A DNA stretch of 64,000 bases from Deltaproteobacteria bacterium. GTDB lineage: Bacteria > Acidobacteriota > Thermoanaerobaculia > Multivoradales > JAHZIX01. The stretch spans positions 874,155 to 938,154 of the forward strand of contig JAHZIX010000045.1 in the NCBI GenBank assembly GCA_022601195.1, read 5' to 3'. The position numbers and the translations under genes were made by a program. The notes under the pieces are model-generated. The model did no database searches, was not told where the DNA came from, and was given only the letters and a program-made list of their open reading frames with translations. Numbering within the stretch: the stretch's first letter is position 1; every line of letters starts with the position of its first letter. This document shows positions 8,171-17,360 of this stretch, piece by piece.

Positions 8171-8881
8171 ATGAAAGCATTTCTTCTCGCCGCTGGCCAC
8201 GGCAGCCGCTTGGAGGCTCTCGGCCGTGAGTGTGCCAAGTGCCTTGTTCCCATCGGGGGGAAGCCCCTTCTGGCTCTGTGGTTAGAACATTTTCGTCGTC
8301 ACGGTATCGAGTCCGTCGCCGTCAACACTCATCACCTGGCGCACCAGGTGGAAGGCTTCGCGAGAGAATGGCATGAGAGGCCGGAGATCGAGCTCTTTCA
8401 CGAACCAGAGCTTCTGGGAACAGCGGGAACGGTGCTATTTCGGCGCAGCTTTTTCGATGGCGAAGAAGCCTTCTTCGTCATCTACGGAGACAATCTCACG
8501 GATGTCGATCTCACCGCCATGCTGGCTTTCCATCGAGCTCGACGAAGTTCTTTCACCATGGCCCTCTTCCGCACTCCGGAGCCGGAACAATGTGGAATCG
8601 CGGTCCTAGACCAAGAGGGCCGGATCACCGCTTTCGAGGAAAAGCCCACGGCTCCTGTCTCCAACCTGGCGAATGGCGGAATCTATCTCATCGATCCCCA
8701 AATCCTGGTCGATTTTCCCTTTCGCCCGGGCTTGGATTTCGGCTTTGATGTCTTGCCTCATCTGGTCGGCCGAATGTACGGCTGGGAAGTGGACGGTTTC
8801 CTCTGTGACATCGGCACTCCCGACCGCCTGCGCCGTGCTGAGGCTCAATGGCTGCGCCGGGCCCAGAGCCCTCAGAAATAG
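8171..8881 (+). CDS. Sugar-1-phosphate nucleotidyltransferase (HddC-like)
   Basis: A 236-residue NTP-transferase. Seen are LAAGHGSRLEALGRECAKCL (G-x-G-x-R-x(n)-K loop), IYGDNLTDVDL (metal-binding Asp), FEEKP, and LANGGIYLID. The length fits single-domain enzymes such as HddC or mannose-1-P guanylyltransferase-like proteins. It is the second enzyme of this type in the window, after 1332-2162. One may serve the GDP-heptose branch (with the hddA-like kinase at 26318) and the other a different sugar. It ends 46 bp from the convergent flippase gene. Confidence 0.82.
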   Translation: MKAFLLAAGHGSRLEALGRECAKCLVPIGGKPLLALWLEHFRRHGIESVAVNTHHLAHQVEGFAREWHERPEIELFHEPELLGTAGTVLFRRSFFDGEEAFFVIYGDNLTDVDLTAMLAFHRARRSSFTMALFRTPEPEQCGIAVLDQEGRITAFEEKPTAPVSNLANGGIYLIDPQILVDFPFRPGLDFGFDVLPHLVGRMYGWEVDGFLCDIGTPDRLRRAEAQWLRRAQSPQK

Positions 8882-8927
8882 CCTCCGGGTACCCTGCCTG
8901 TCTCTCTGCTTTGCCTCCTGGATTCGG

Positions 8928-10238
8928 CTACTCCCTGGTGCTCACCACCGGTAGCTCTGGCGTCGGTGATCCCTCGCTGCCCTTGCCGGCTCTTAGAAGC
9001 TGCCAGCCCAACACGGCGAAGGACAGAGTAGCCACTCCCCCCAGGGTCACCGCCAGCTCCGTTGGAGAGGGTTGCAATAGGGTCAGGTAACCCACATAGC
9101 CCGCGACCACGGGGACCAGCCAGAGGACTGCGCCGGGTCGGTGTCGAGCCCACAGGTAGTGACTGGCTAGCACCGTTAGGGTGAGGGGGGCTGCTGCCCA
9201 GACATAGGTTCGTGCCACTTCTTGGTAGGCGGTGCCGGATACTCCGTACATCAGTTTCAGCGGTAGCTGGGGAAACAACGACACCATCGTGGCGGCCGCC
9301 AGGGAGGAGACCGCTGCGAAAGCTAGGGGCGCGAGCAGAATACGTGCTCGGGCTGAGGTGACAGCCCTGGGGAACATGGCGGTAGCGATGGGGAGCGGCA
9401 AGAAGAGGATCGCCCGGCTCAGCATGGCGCCTTTGGAATAGGCGGCCAAGTCGGTGCCTGCGAAGTAGCGTGGAGCCAAGATCAAGTCGGCGTTGAGAAG
9501 TACGTACAAGGCCCCCTGGCCGATGAGCACCGGTCCTGCGTAGTGGAGAATCTCCTTGGCGCTCCAGGGGGGCTTCCCGCCGGTTTCCAGGGCAGCTTTG
9601 CGAAATGGCCACCAGGCCACACCAAGGGCCACCAGGGAACTGGCCGCAATAGCCGTGAGGGCTCCTTCCACGGTGGCCCAGAGAGCCACCACCAGCAAAG
9701 CGAACAAGGCTCGCAATAGGGCACCACTGAGGCTCGAGCCAACCAACCAGCCAAACTTCTGCTCACCGGTGAGGGCGCCGTGGAAGATCGGGCTGAAGAG
9801 ACCAAGAAAGGCCAGGAATCCAACCAGGGAGAGGGCACCCCGCCCGGCTCCCGGTACCAGTTGGGGAGCCCCAGCAGAGCTCTGCCACCAAGCGAACGCC
9901 GCCCAGGCCAGCAGGCCGGCGCTTCCCCATCCCAGTACCCGGCGGCTGATCGTTCGCACGACCTGGGCCCCTAGCTGGTGATGGGGGCTTTCGATGCCCG
10001 CAATGTATCGGGTGACGACCACCTGCACGGTGTTGGTGGGCAGGCTGAGGATGTTGAGAAGGCCGAGGAGGGCGACCACGATGGCGTAGGTGCCACCGTC
10101 CATTTCGCGGCCCAGGATCACATGGGTGAGCAGGAAGAGAAAGCCGACGGCGGCCTGGGACAACACCAGCAGCGCGCTGTCTTTGGCGAAGCTGGAATCC
10201 CACAGTCGGCGCCAAAGACTCAGCGGGGAATTACTCAT
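8928..10238 (-). CDS. Wzx-like polysaccharide flippase (MATE/MVF fold)
   Basis: A 436-residue polytopic protein, roughly 12 hydrophobic helices. The N-terminal stretch (SFAKDSALLVLSQAAVGFLF, then LGREMDGGTYAIVVALLGLL) is typical of oligosaccharide flippases, which move undecaprenyl-linked repeat units across the inner membrane. It is the last gene of a tight minus-strand operon (YfhO-GT9, methyltransferase, GT4, flippase), overlapping the GT4 stop by 8 bp. No Wzy polymerase is obvious beside it, although several GT-C-like proteins occur elsewhere in the window. Confidence 0.82.
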   Translation of the reverse strand: MSNSPLSLWRRLWDSSFAKDSALLVLSQAAVGFLFLLTHVILGREMDGGTYAIVVALLGLLNILSLPTNTVQVVVTRYIAGIESPHHQLGAQVVRTISRRVLGWGSAGLLAWAAFAWWQSSAGAPQLVPGAGRGALSLVGFLAFLGLFSPIFHGALTGEQKFGWLVGSSLSGALLRALFALLVVALWATVEGALTAIAASSLVALGVAWWPFRKAALETGGKPPWSAKEILHYAGPVLIGQGALYVLLNADLILAPRYFAGTDLAAYSKGAMLSRAILFLPLPIATAMFPRAVTSARARILLAPLAFAAVSSLAAATMVSLFPQLPLKLMYGVSGTAYQEVARTYVWAAAPLTLTVLASHYLWARHRPGAVLWLVPVVAGYVGYLTLLQPSPTELAVTLGGVATLSFAVLGWQLLRAGKGSEGSPTPELPVVSTRE

Positions 10239-11349
10239 GGTGCGCGCTCTGCCTCGGGGTCGCGGGTGTCCTTGGAGGCTCCTGGAGGGCTGCGAGGCAA
10301 TCTTCCGCGGCGCGTCGGGGAGTGGGGGCGTGCCGGGAACTGTCCCAAGGGGGGGCTGCTGATTGTTGGACCGCTGCTGCCACGGCTTCGGCGAGGGCGA
10401 GGGTATCGCCGGCGGGAACGGTCACCAAGGCCTCTCCGAAGATCTCCCGGTAGTGGGGTAATTCATAGGCCACCGCTGGTTTACCGGCGATCAGCGCTTC
10501 CGCCACTACCAAGGCATAGCCCTCCTGGTAACTGGGCAAGATCAGGCAGCGGCAGCCGAGGAGCAGGCCATAGACCCTAGCCTCCGGTAAACCTCCGAAA
10601 AGCTGCACCCGCTCCTCGAGCTTTTCTTCTCGAATTCTCTTTTTCAACTCGCCCCGAAGCTCTCCATCGCCGATCAAACCGAAGCTGAGATCCAGCTGAC
10701 CGGCTACGTCGATGAGGTCGTAGACGCCTTTTTGGGCCACCAGCCGCCCGATGAACAGAACCTGGGGCCCAGGCTCCGGCGTCGCCGAGAGGATCGCTTC
10801 CGGGTCTACCGCCGGTGGCTGGATGGTCAAGCGCTGGCGATCGAACCCACGCTCTGCGAGCTCTCTGAAAACCTCGGAATTGCCCACGAAAATGCAGTCC
10901 GCCGAGGCCAGCCAGCGGAGCGAGAGCCGGTGAGCGACACCGGCCACCCAGCGGTGCATCCATCGCCCTTCGAGCTTCCCCGGGGAAGGAATGTGAAAGA
11001 GAAAAACCCCCACCCGCGAGCCGTGGCGTCGCCTATGCCACAGGGCCGGGAGTAGATCGAACAGGCCTGGCGACGAGAAAACGAGGCTTGCCGGGGTGCG
11101 GCTCGCGACTCCGAGGCCTCGAAAAGTGCGGTAGAGATAGCCAAGGACCAGCTGGGGGAGATAGCGCGGCGGATTGGCCGGGTAGCTCGACACTTTCGGC
11201 CCATCCCCCACCAAGGGGGCTGCATAGGAAGGCAGCATCACGGTGACCGCAGAATGGCCGGCCCACATCGGGAGAAGGGACAAGAGATGTTTGTCGCCCC
11301 CGCTCGGTACCTCGGTCAGGTAGCCGTTGTTGAACACTAGAATGCTCAA
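10231..11349 (-). CDS. GT4 family glycosyltransferase
   Basis: A GT-B fold enzyme of 372 residues. The C-terminal Rossmann domain shows QVLFIGRLVAQKGVYDLIDV, then LPSYQEGYALVVAEALIAGK, which contains the E-x7-E retaining motif of GT4, and GKPAVAYELPHYREI. The N-terminal domain begins ILVFNNGYLTEVPSGGDKH, the usual acceptor-side glycine loop. The start is a TTG that overlaps the preceding TGA (TTGA); an internal start cannot be excluded. It probably uses a nucleotide sugar to extend the glycan on the cytosolic side of the membrane. Confidence 0.85.
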   Translation of the reverse strand: MSILVFNNGYLTEVPSGGDKHLLSLLPMWAGHSAVTVMLPSYAAPLVGDGPKVSSYPANPPRYLPQLVLGYLYRTFRGLGVASRTPASLVFSSPGLFDLLPALWHRRRHGSRVGVFLFHIPSPGKLEGRWMHRWVAGVAHRLSLRWLASADCIFVGNSEVFRELAERGFDRQRLTIQPPAVDPEAILSATPEPGPQVLFIGRLVAQKGVYDLIDVAGQLDLSFGLIGDGELRGELKKRIREEKLEERVQLFGGLPEARVYGLLLGCRCLILPSYQEGYALVVAEALIAGKPAVAYELPHYREIFGEALVTVPAGDTLALAEAVAAAVQQSAAPPWDSSRHAPTPRRAAEDCLAALQEPPRTPATPRQSAHHE

Positions 11350-12098
11350 GGCTGTCTCGTCTCTCCCTGCAGATAGATCACCGCCACTACGTTGGCACAG
11401 GCGAATGGGTAGCCGTAGCGGGCCCCACGGGCCGTCCCCCGGTCGACCTGGCGCCAGACGTTCCAGGCGTTCTGCCGTTGCAGAAAAGAGATTTGGGCTC
11501 CAGGGAGGGATTCGGTGAGCTCGTCTTCGCGGGTCCGCCCCCTCTCTCCCGTGAGCCAGGTATCGAGACGAGGGTGATGACCCAAGGGGATGGTGATGAG
11601 AGCCTCTCCCTCCGAGGTGAGCCAGGAAGGAATTTTCTTCAAAGCGAGGAGAGCCTTCCTTTCGTCTCGGGGTTCTTCATCGATTCCAACGTGCTCCAGA
11701 GTGGATAGACAGAGAATGCGGCGAAGTCTTTCGTCGGGCTGAAAGTCCATGATATCCAGATTTTCAACGCCACTACCCGGCTCGTATTTATCCACTACTC
11801 GGTGGTCGACTCGAGAGAAGACGGCGAGCACATTGCCAATCTCGAGCACTTCCGCCGGGTCTTCTCCTTCGAGAAAACGGCGACCCAAAGAGATCTCCAC
11901 GATCCTCTCAGTATTGATCACCAACGGATGGAGGAAATATGGGATCTGGCGGTTCTTCAAGAGAAAACAACGCGGCCCGAAGAGAACGCGGCCAGCCCAC
12001 CAGGTGACCCGGTGTACCAGTCGAAAGGGATTGAGGGAGCGCTTTCCCAAGGACCTTAGAGCAAAACGAAGGCCTTCGGAAAACCAGGCCCTTTTCAC
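11346..12098 (-). CDS. Putative SAM-dependent methyltransferase
   Basis: About 250 residues starting at a GTG that overlaps the upstream stop (GTGA). Visible features are AEVLEIGNVL as a divergent SAM-binding strand 1, VVDKYEPG for the strand-2 acidic residue, LDIMDF, and LCLSTLEHVGIDEEPRD for the motif after strand 4. I recall this pattern in a class I methyltransferase family found beside glycosyltransferases. The G-x-G loop is weak, so methyl transfer is likely rather than certain. A longer frame runs upstream to 12248 but sits inside the previous gene. Confidence 0.65.
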   Translation of the reverse strand: MKRAWFSEGLRFALRSLGKRSLNPFRLVHRVTWWAGRVLFGPRCFLLKNRQIPYFLHPLVINTERIVEISLGRRFLEGEDPAEVLEIGNVLAVFSRVDHRVVDKYEPGSGVENLDIMDFQPDERLRRILCLSTLEHVGIDEEPRDERKALLALKKIPSWLTSEGEALITIPLGHHPRLDTWLTGERGRTREDELTESLPGAQISFLQRQNAWNVWRQVDRGTARGARYGYPFACANVVAVIYLQGETRQP

Positions 12099-15000
12099 TC
12101 CGCTCTCCAAGGTGGCCGCCTCGACGGGTCTTCTCCGGCAAGCATTCGGTCCAGTGCTGCGAGCACGTCCTCTCCGGAAAGCTCCGCCATGCATTGCAAG
12201 CGCTTCGGGTTGGTGCAGCGAATCCCGTGGCGGCCGTAGCCGTAACAAGGACTGCAGCTCAGGCCCAGGGTGATCACCTCATAGGGGACGCTCACCGGGC
12301 GGACGGGATCGATCGGAGTGGGACCGAAGAGGACGACACTGGGAGTGTCGGTGGCCACCCCCACATGGGTCAGGAGGGTGTCACAGCTGACCAGGACGTC
12401 GAGCTCTGCGATCAGAGCAGCAGTCTCCGGTACCGGAGTCGTTGGCATGGCAATCACTTGGCTCACCCCTCCTTGGGCGGCGGCGGCGATGCGTTCCCTC
12501 AAAGCCTCCTCCTCAGGGCCGCCGAAGAGCAACAGATGGCAACCTTCCCTTTTGGCCATCCCTTGAGCGAGGCGAATCCATTGCTCCTCCGGCCAACGCT
12601 TTTCCGCTAGGTTCTTGGTGCCGCCGGAGCCTGGGTGACCGCCGATGATCACTTCCTGGGGAGCGATGCCCAAGGCCTCCAGAGCGAAGCGGGCCGTCTG
12701 TTTCTGCTTCTCCGAGAGGAAGATCTCAGGCTTTTCGGGGGCCACCCGGGCCGGTAGACCGAGCCCTTCGGCCAGCAAGCGAAGGTTGTTTTCGCTGATG
12801 TGAAGATCCTTGTGTTCCTCGAGGGTTCGGTGCAGGAACCACCGTTCCATGGAGCCGCAGCGCAGCTGATAGTGAAAGCCCAGTCGCCAATGGCCGCCGA
12901 TGGCAGCGGCCATGGCGCTGTAGACCAGCCGGTTATGGGGCATGGGAACCAGAACCAGATCGAAGCGGCTGCGGCGCAACCGCCAAAGAAGGCGCAGAGA
13001 ATCTCCCTTTCCCGCTGCCATGAAGTTGTGCAGGATCACTCGATCGACGTTGGGGTTGCCAGCCAGTACGTCCCGAGCCGCGGGGCCCTGCATCACCAGC
13101 ACTTCAATGCGGGCATGGGGCAGGAGTCGCCGGAGCTCTCGCAGCATCGGAGTCGACAGTAGGACGTCGCCGGCTCCGGAAAGGGCCATGACGAGGACGG
13201 TGGACGGAGAGGTTCGCTTTTCTCCCTTTCCTCCCCCTCCTCCAGCTCCCTCTTGGAGGGAGGGCTGGAAACGCCGGTGGCGTGCAAAGAAGAATAATCC
13301 CACCAGCATCAGCAGGCGATTGGCGATTCCTCCAGCGAAGACGAAACGAGGTTGGTCGAAGGTCCAATGCAGCTGGTGGCGGCCCGGCGGAATACGAACT
13401 CCCTGGAAGCTATGATCGACTCGCAGCACCTCCGCGGCTTCGCCGTCGAGCTCGACCTTCCATCCCGGGTGGAAACGGGTGGCTCGCACCAGCAGAGAGG
13501 GCCGGTCTACTTCGACTTCGATCTGGGCCGAGGTGGGAGTTTGGCTGAGCAACCGAAGGGCCGACCCGTCGGCGTTCCCGTTCTCGATGGCCACCGCCTC
13601 AGTGGTCACTACATCGGTACTGGCTGGATTGGAGAGCATGCCGCTGTTGACCGGTGGCCTGCCCTGTTGGGGCGGACTGCTTTCATGCACCGTCACGGTG
13701 CCAGTGGCGGCTCTGGCCACTAGGGACTGGAGAGCCTGGGCCTCTGCCTGGGGGTTGTCGGGAACGGTTTCCCATTTTTCTGCCCAGCGGTAGACCGGCT
13801 GGGCATCCAAGAACTCCACCAGAGAAATCTCCTCCTGCTGCGATGGAAGGATCTTCTCTCCCGGGTTGGGGGCCCATTGGTGGGCTGGCCTCGAGGCTCG
13901 CACCACAAAGCGCTGGCCGGGTGCCGAAAGGGCAATGAGCTGGTTCGCGGCTTCCCGGGTGCACAGGAAGTAGCGCACTCCTCCCCAACGCCAGAGATCG
14001 ATCTCGTGACGGTCGAAGACCTCGAAGAGCTCTCGGTCACCCTCCGGGAGTCGGCTCACGGAAACCGGATCGAAGAGGTCATACCCTTGAGAGATGAGGT
14101 AAGTCAGGCGCCATCGATTGAGAATCGGGTGCCGGGCCGGCAGGAGTTTGATGCGACCTTGCTGCGTTGCTTCGTCGAGAGCCTCGGTAAGTGGGTTCGG
14201 CTGGAGAACATGATCGTAGTGATGCTGGCGCATGTAGGGCTGAGCGGCCCAAAAGAGCTCTACCGACAGGCAGGAGAGCAGCACGAGGGTGATGCCTCGA
14301 CCCCGGTTGGTGCCGGTGAGGCCTCGGGCTTGGATCAGCCCTTGAACGCCGATGGCGATCGTTAAGCTGATCAGGATCAACACAAGGGTGGATCCTTGGG
14401 CAAGGGATCGGGCTTCTTCCAGACCCGAAGGGAGGTTCAAAGCCGTGAGAGCTCGCCCTATCGCCTCCGTATCGTAGAGCTCCACGATCAGAAAGGCAGT
14501 GGCGGCCAAGCCCCAGCCGAAGATCCACAACCAGCGCACACCTCGAGCCTCGGCAGGAGGTCGGGTCGCCGCGCTTCGCACCACATCCACCGCCAGGCTT
14601 ACCGCCAGAGCTAGAAAGAGAGTGAACGGACCCAGCCACTTCTCTGGGTTGCGTATCGCAGTCAGAGCCGGCATGAGAAAGACCAGTCGGTAGAGGGGGA
14701 AGAATCGTCCCCAAGCGAGCCCTAGGCTGAGGAGTGCCAAGACAGAGGTCACCAGGGCCATGCGGCGTTGCCCGGGTACGTTGAGCTCGGGGTCCTGCCA
14801 GCGCCTTCTCGGTAAACGCATCCACAGGAAGAGCAGCAGAACGAGGCAGGTGCCGCCGACGGAATAGCCCACTAGCTTGAAGTTGGCGTACCCTCTGCGA
14901 TTCTGGCGCCAATCTGCGGATTGGCCCATGGCCCCCCAATAGGGGCCACTAGGATTGCGGGAGGTGGTGCCGTGGAAGTTTCCTGCCACCAGAGACCAAG

Positions 15001-15994
15001 TCTCCGCTTTCGGTAAGCTCCACTGGGTTGCCCAATCGTAGCGCTCACCGCCAGGAGCAACGGCGGCAGCATCGGCTCCCAGGAGTTGGCTAGCCTTCAT
15101 TTTGACGACGGTAGGCCAGGCGGCAGCGAAGCTTGAGGCCACGTAGAGGACAAGGATGGCAGCTAGCTGGAACCAGGGGCGAGGGTGCCACGGGAGCAGA
15201 GATCGGGGGAGACGAGTGGTCAGCAGGAAAACGGCGCAAGAGACAGCGAAGAAGGCGCCTACGTCCGGTGTGTTCTCCACAGAAAAACCCAGGCAGGCGC
15301 CAGCCAGGACGATGGCCCACCAACCCCCTTGGCCCCGGAGAGTACTCCTTCGACTTCGCTCCAGAAATCCAAGAGAGAGAGCCGCCCAGGCGAGGGAGAA
15401 GGCTCGCCCCAACAGGCCCGCCGCAGGGAAAGTGGCGGTCCAGCCGCACAGCAGTAGCAAGGAACCCCCAAATAGGGCAGCTCCTCGGGATCGTCCGAAT
15501 TGGCGGCAGGTCCAAAAGCCAGCTAGGCCGGTCAGCCAAAGGGCGAGAAGAACGCCGATTCGGCGGTATTGGTGCGGCCCCAATAGGGTCTCCAGCAGAC
15601 TCCACTCCGTAATCGCCACCCCAAAGCTCTCGCCCCGGCCAAAGAAAAACTGGTTGTCCCAGATGCGCAGCAGACTAGAAGGGTATTGATAGATGGGGGA
15701 GAGGACCGTTTCGATGTTGCCGTCGTTGAAGGCGAAGACGGCTCGTGAGTCTTTCAGGACCGGAGCGGTGGTGGCGAGGGCCAGGAACAATAGGAAGAGA
15801 GCGCAAAGCGGCGCCGCCCAGCGCTGCCAAGCGGTAGAGTCGAAAACCTCGTCGGGGAGCTTTGGGCTGGTGCTCAAGCTGTGTTGGAGTCCTACGAAAA
15901 TGGAGGGCGACCCGTCGGCGTGCGTTTCTGAGGCCTTCACCGTCGGGATAGCACCCACGTGGGGAATAGGGAGAGTCGAAGCTGAAAATAGCAT
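12095..15994 (-). CDS. YfhO-like membrane protein fused to a GT9 heptosyltransferase
   Basis: One uninterrupted 1299-residue frame. Residues ~60-900 look like the YfhO family: about 12 membrane helices, the APVLKDSRAVF...NDGNIETVLSPIYQYP start, then an extracytoplasmic beta-rich part ending in HPGWKVELDGEAAEVLRVDH and a last membrane helix. After a Gly/Lys linker (EGAGGGGGKGEKR) residues ~927-1299 form a complete GT9 domain: LVMALSGAGDVLLSTPMLRE, GGHPGSGGTKNLAEKRWP, SCDTLLTHVGVATDTPSVVL. GT9 enzymes transfer heptose from ADP-heptose to lipid A core. The gene heads the operon running to the flippase. Fusion or assembly error could be tested; no stop or frameshift is visible. Confidence 0.82.
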   Translation of the reverse strand: MLFSASTLPIPHVGAIPTVKASETHADGSPSIFVGLQHSLSTSPKLPDEVFDSTAWQRWAAPLCALFLLFLALATTAPVLKDSRAVFAFNDGNIETVLSPIYQYPSSLLRIWDNQFFFGRGESFGVAITEWSLLETLLGPHQYRRIGVLLALWLTGLAGFWTCRQFGRSRGAALFGGSLLLLCGWTATFPAAGLLGRAFSLAWAALSLGFLERSRRSTLRGQGGWWAIVLAGACLGFSVENTPDVGAFFAVSCAVFLLTTRLPRSLLPWHPRPWFQLAAILVLYVASSFAAAWPTVVKMKASQLLGADAAAVAPGGERYDWATQWSLPKAETWSLVAGNFHGTTSRNPSGPYWGAMGQSADWRQNRRGYANFKLVGYSVGGTCLVLLLFLWMRLPRRRWQDPELNVPGQRRMALVTSVLALLSLGLAWGRFFPLYRLVFLMPALTAIRNPEKWLGPFTLFLALAVSLAVDVVRSAATRPPAEARGVRWLWIFGWGLAATAFLIVELYDTEAIGRALTALNLPSGLEEARSLAQGSTLVLILISLTIAIGVQGLIQARGLTGTNRGRGITLVLLSCLSVELFWAAQPYMRQHHYDHVLQPNPLTEALDEATQQGRIKLLPARHPILNRWRLTYLISQGYDLFDPVSVSRLPEGDRELFEVFDRHEIDLWRWGGVRYFLCTREAANQLIALSAPGQRFVVRASRPAHQWAPNPGEKILPSQQEEISLVEFLDAQPVYRWAEKWETVPDNPQAEAQALQSLVARAATGTVTVHESSPPQQGRPPVNSGMLSNPASTDVVTTEAVAIENGNADGSALRLLSQTPTSAQIEVEVDRPSLLVRATRFHPGWKVELDGEAAEVLRVDHSFQGVRIPPGRHQLHWTFDQPRFVFAGGIANRLLMLVGLFFFARHRRFQPSLQEGAGGGGGKGEKRTSPSTVLVMALSGAGDVLLSTPMLRELRRLLPHARIEVLVMQGPAARDVLAGNPNVDRVILHNFMAAGKGDSLRLLWRLRRSRFDLVLVPMPHNRLVYSAMAAAIGGHWRLGFHYQLRCGSMERWFLHRTLEEHKDLHISENNLRLLAEGLGLPARVAPEKPEIFLSEKQKQTARFALEALGIAPQEVIIGGHPGSGGTKNLAEKRWPEEQWIRLAQGMAKREGCHLLLFGGPEEEALRERIAAAAQGGVSQVIAMPTTPVPETAALIAELDVLVSCDTLLTHVGVATDTPSVVLFGPTPIDPVRPVSVPYEVITLGLSCSPCYGYGRHGIRCTNPKRLQCMAELSGEDVLAALDRMLAGEDPSRRPPWRAE

Positions 15995-16139
15995 GAAGCC
16001 AGCCCTGCGATGAGATTCGTTGGGAGGGCCCGCGGCAGAGGGGCCGATCCCGGTTTAGGGGAGGGTAGCTAGGAGACACGGGTGTAAGATTCCCGTACCC
16101 TTCCACAGCCCTCTTGCTGGAAACCGAGGTCTTCTACCC

Positions 16140-17360
16140 GTGCCCGAGAGCCATCTTTGCCGGATCTGCGATTCTTCTGACCTGCGCCAGGTTCTCGATC
16201 TGGGGGAGCAACCCTGGGCGAATCACTTTCTACGCCCCGAGGAAGTGGGATCTGAGCCTACTTACCCTCTCCGCCTGGTTTGGTGCGGGCGTTGCCGGGG
16301 TGCCCAGTTGGACTATTCCGTGCCCAAAGAAACCATGTTTGGGGATCACACCTACGTCTCCGGGACGACCCAAACTCTGCGGGAGCACTTCCGCAGCCTT
16401 GGGGAGGACTTGAATCAGCGATTTTTCTCCTCTCTTTCCGGAAAGAGCTGCCTCGACATCGGTTCCAACGACGGCACTCAACTAGAGGTCTACCGGGATC
16501 TAGGTTTCGATGTCCTGGGAGTGGAGAGCTGTGAAGCGGTGGGCCGCCTGGCCCAGGAGAAGAATCTGCCGACGGTCATCGACTTCTTCGACCAGGCTTG
16601 CGCCGAGAGGCTGAATCGTACCTTTGATGTGATCAACGCTTCTGGGGTCTTTTTTCATCTCGAAGACCTCCATTCCGTGACCGAGGGGATTCGGATCTGT
16701 TTGGCCCCTCGGGGCGTCTTCCAGGTGCAATTCCTCTACATGCCGAGCATTCTCGGGAATGGCTCCTTTGACCAGATTTACCATGAGCACCTCCTCTACT
16801 TTTCTCTCAAGAGCCTGCGAACCTTGCTGGAACGCCACGGTCTCGAGCCCTTCGATGCCCATTGGTCGCCAATTCATGGAGGCAGCATGATTCTTCTGGC
16901 GGGCCATCCCGGGGCTCACCGGATCACGGCGGAATTGGTGCGGCTGGAGGATTACGAGGAGAGTGGTGGTTTCAACGAGCTTCCGGCCTACCAGGCCTTC
17001 CGCCAGCGGGTTTCGTTCCTGGAAGAGAGGACTCAGCGTTTTCTCGAGGAGCGTCGGCTTCAGGGCAAGGTTGTGTACGGAATGGGGGCGCCGGTGAAGG
17101 GCAATACTCTACTCAATTCCTTCTCCATCGACCGTTCCCAAATTTCCTTGTTGGTAGAAAAAAATCCTCTGCGGGACGGTCTGGTAGCTCCCGGCTCTCA
17201 CATTCCCGTGGTGCTCGAGAAAGCTATCGAGGTTCCACCGGATAGCTACTTCGTCCTCGCCTGGAATTTTCGCCGCGAGATTCTCGCCAATCACCGACAG
17301 CTCGTGGAAGACGGGGTGGAGTTTCACTTTCCCATCGAACCCGGAGGCCGATGGGCATGA
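16140..17360 (+). CDS. Sugar C-methyltransferase (NovU/TylCIII/TcaB9 type)
   Basis: 406 residues in three parts. An N-terminal zinc-binding region has CRICDSSD and later CGRCRGAQLDY. A central SAM-binding fold has CLDIGSNDGTQLEVY and VLGVESCE. A C-terminal Rossmann-like domain has VVYGMGAPVKGNTLLN and ends with the LAWNFRREI segment. The catalytic YHEH motif (QIYHEHLLYFS) is present. Members methylate C3 (sometimes another carbon) of a 4-keto-6-deoxy nucleotide sugar, giving branched sugars. The start is a GTG. The gene overlaps the FkbM-type methyltransferase by 10 bp, so the two are probably co-expressed. It is divergent from the YfhO-GT9 gene over a 145-bp gap. Confidence 0.88.
   Translation: MPESHLCRICDSSDLRQVLDLGEQPWANHFLRPEEVGSEPTYPLRLVWCGRCRGAQLDYSVPKETMFGDHTYVSGTTQTLREHFRSLGEDLNQRFFSSLSGKSCLDIGSNDGTQLEVYRDLGFDVLGVESCEAVGRLAQEKNLPTVIDFFDQACAERLNRTFDVINASGVFFHLEDLHSVTEGIRICLAPRGVFQVQFLYMPSILGNGSFDQIYHEHLLYFSLKSLRTLLERHGLEPFDAHWSPIHGGSMILLAGHPGAHRITAELVRLEDYEESGGFNELPAYQAFRQRVSFLEERTQRFLEERRLQGKVVYGMGAPVKGNTLLNSFSIDRSQISLLVEKNPLRDGLVAPGSHIPVVLEKAIEVPPDSYFVLAWNFRREILANHRQLVEDGVEFHFPIEPGGRWA

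Noticed and set aside
12099..12248. Longer start for the methyltransferase at 11346
   Set aside because: It would be read inside the GT9 coding sequence; the GTGA overlap at 12098 is the natural start.
15838..15990. Possible repeat copy encoding the N-terminus of the YfhO-GT9 protein
   Set aside because: One 12-bp block with a mismatch is shared, but flanking blocks are not in order.
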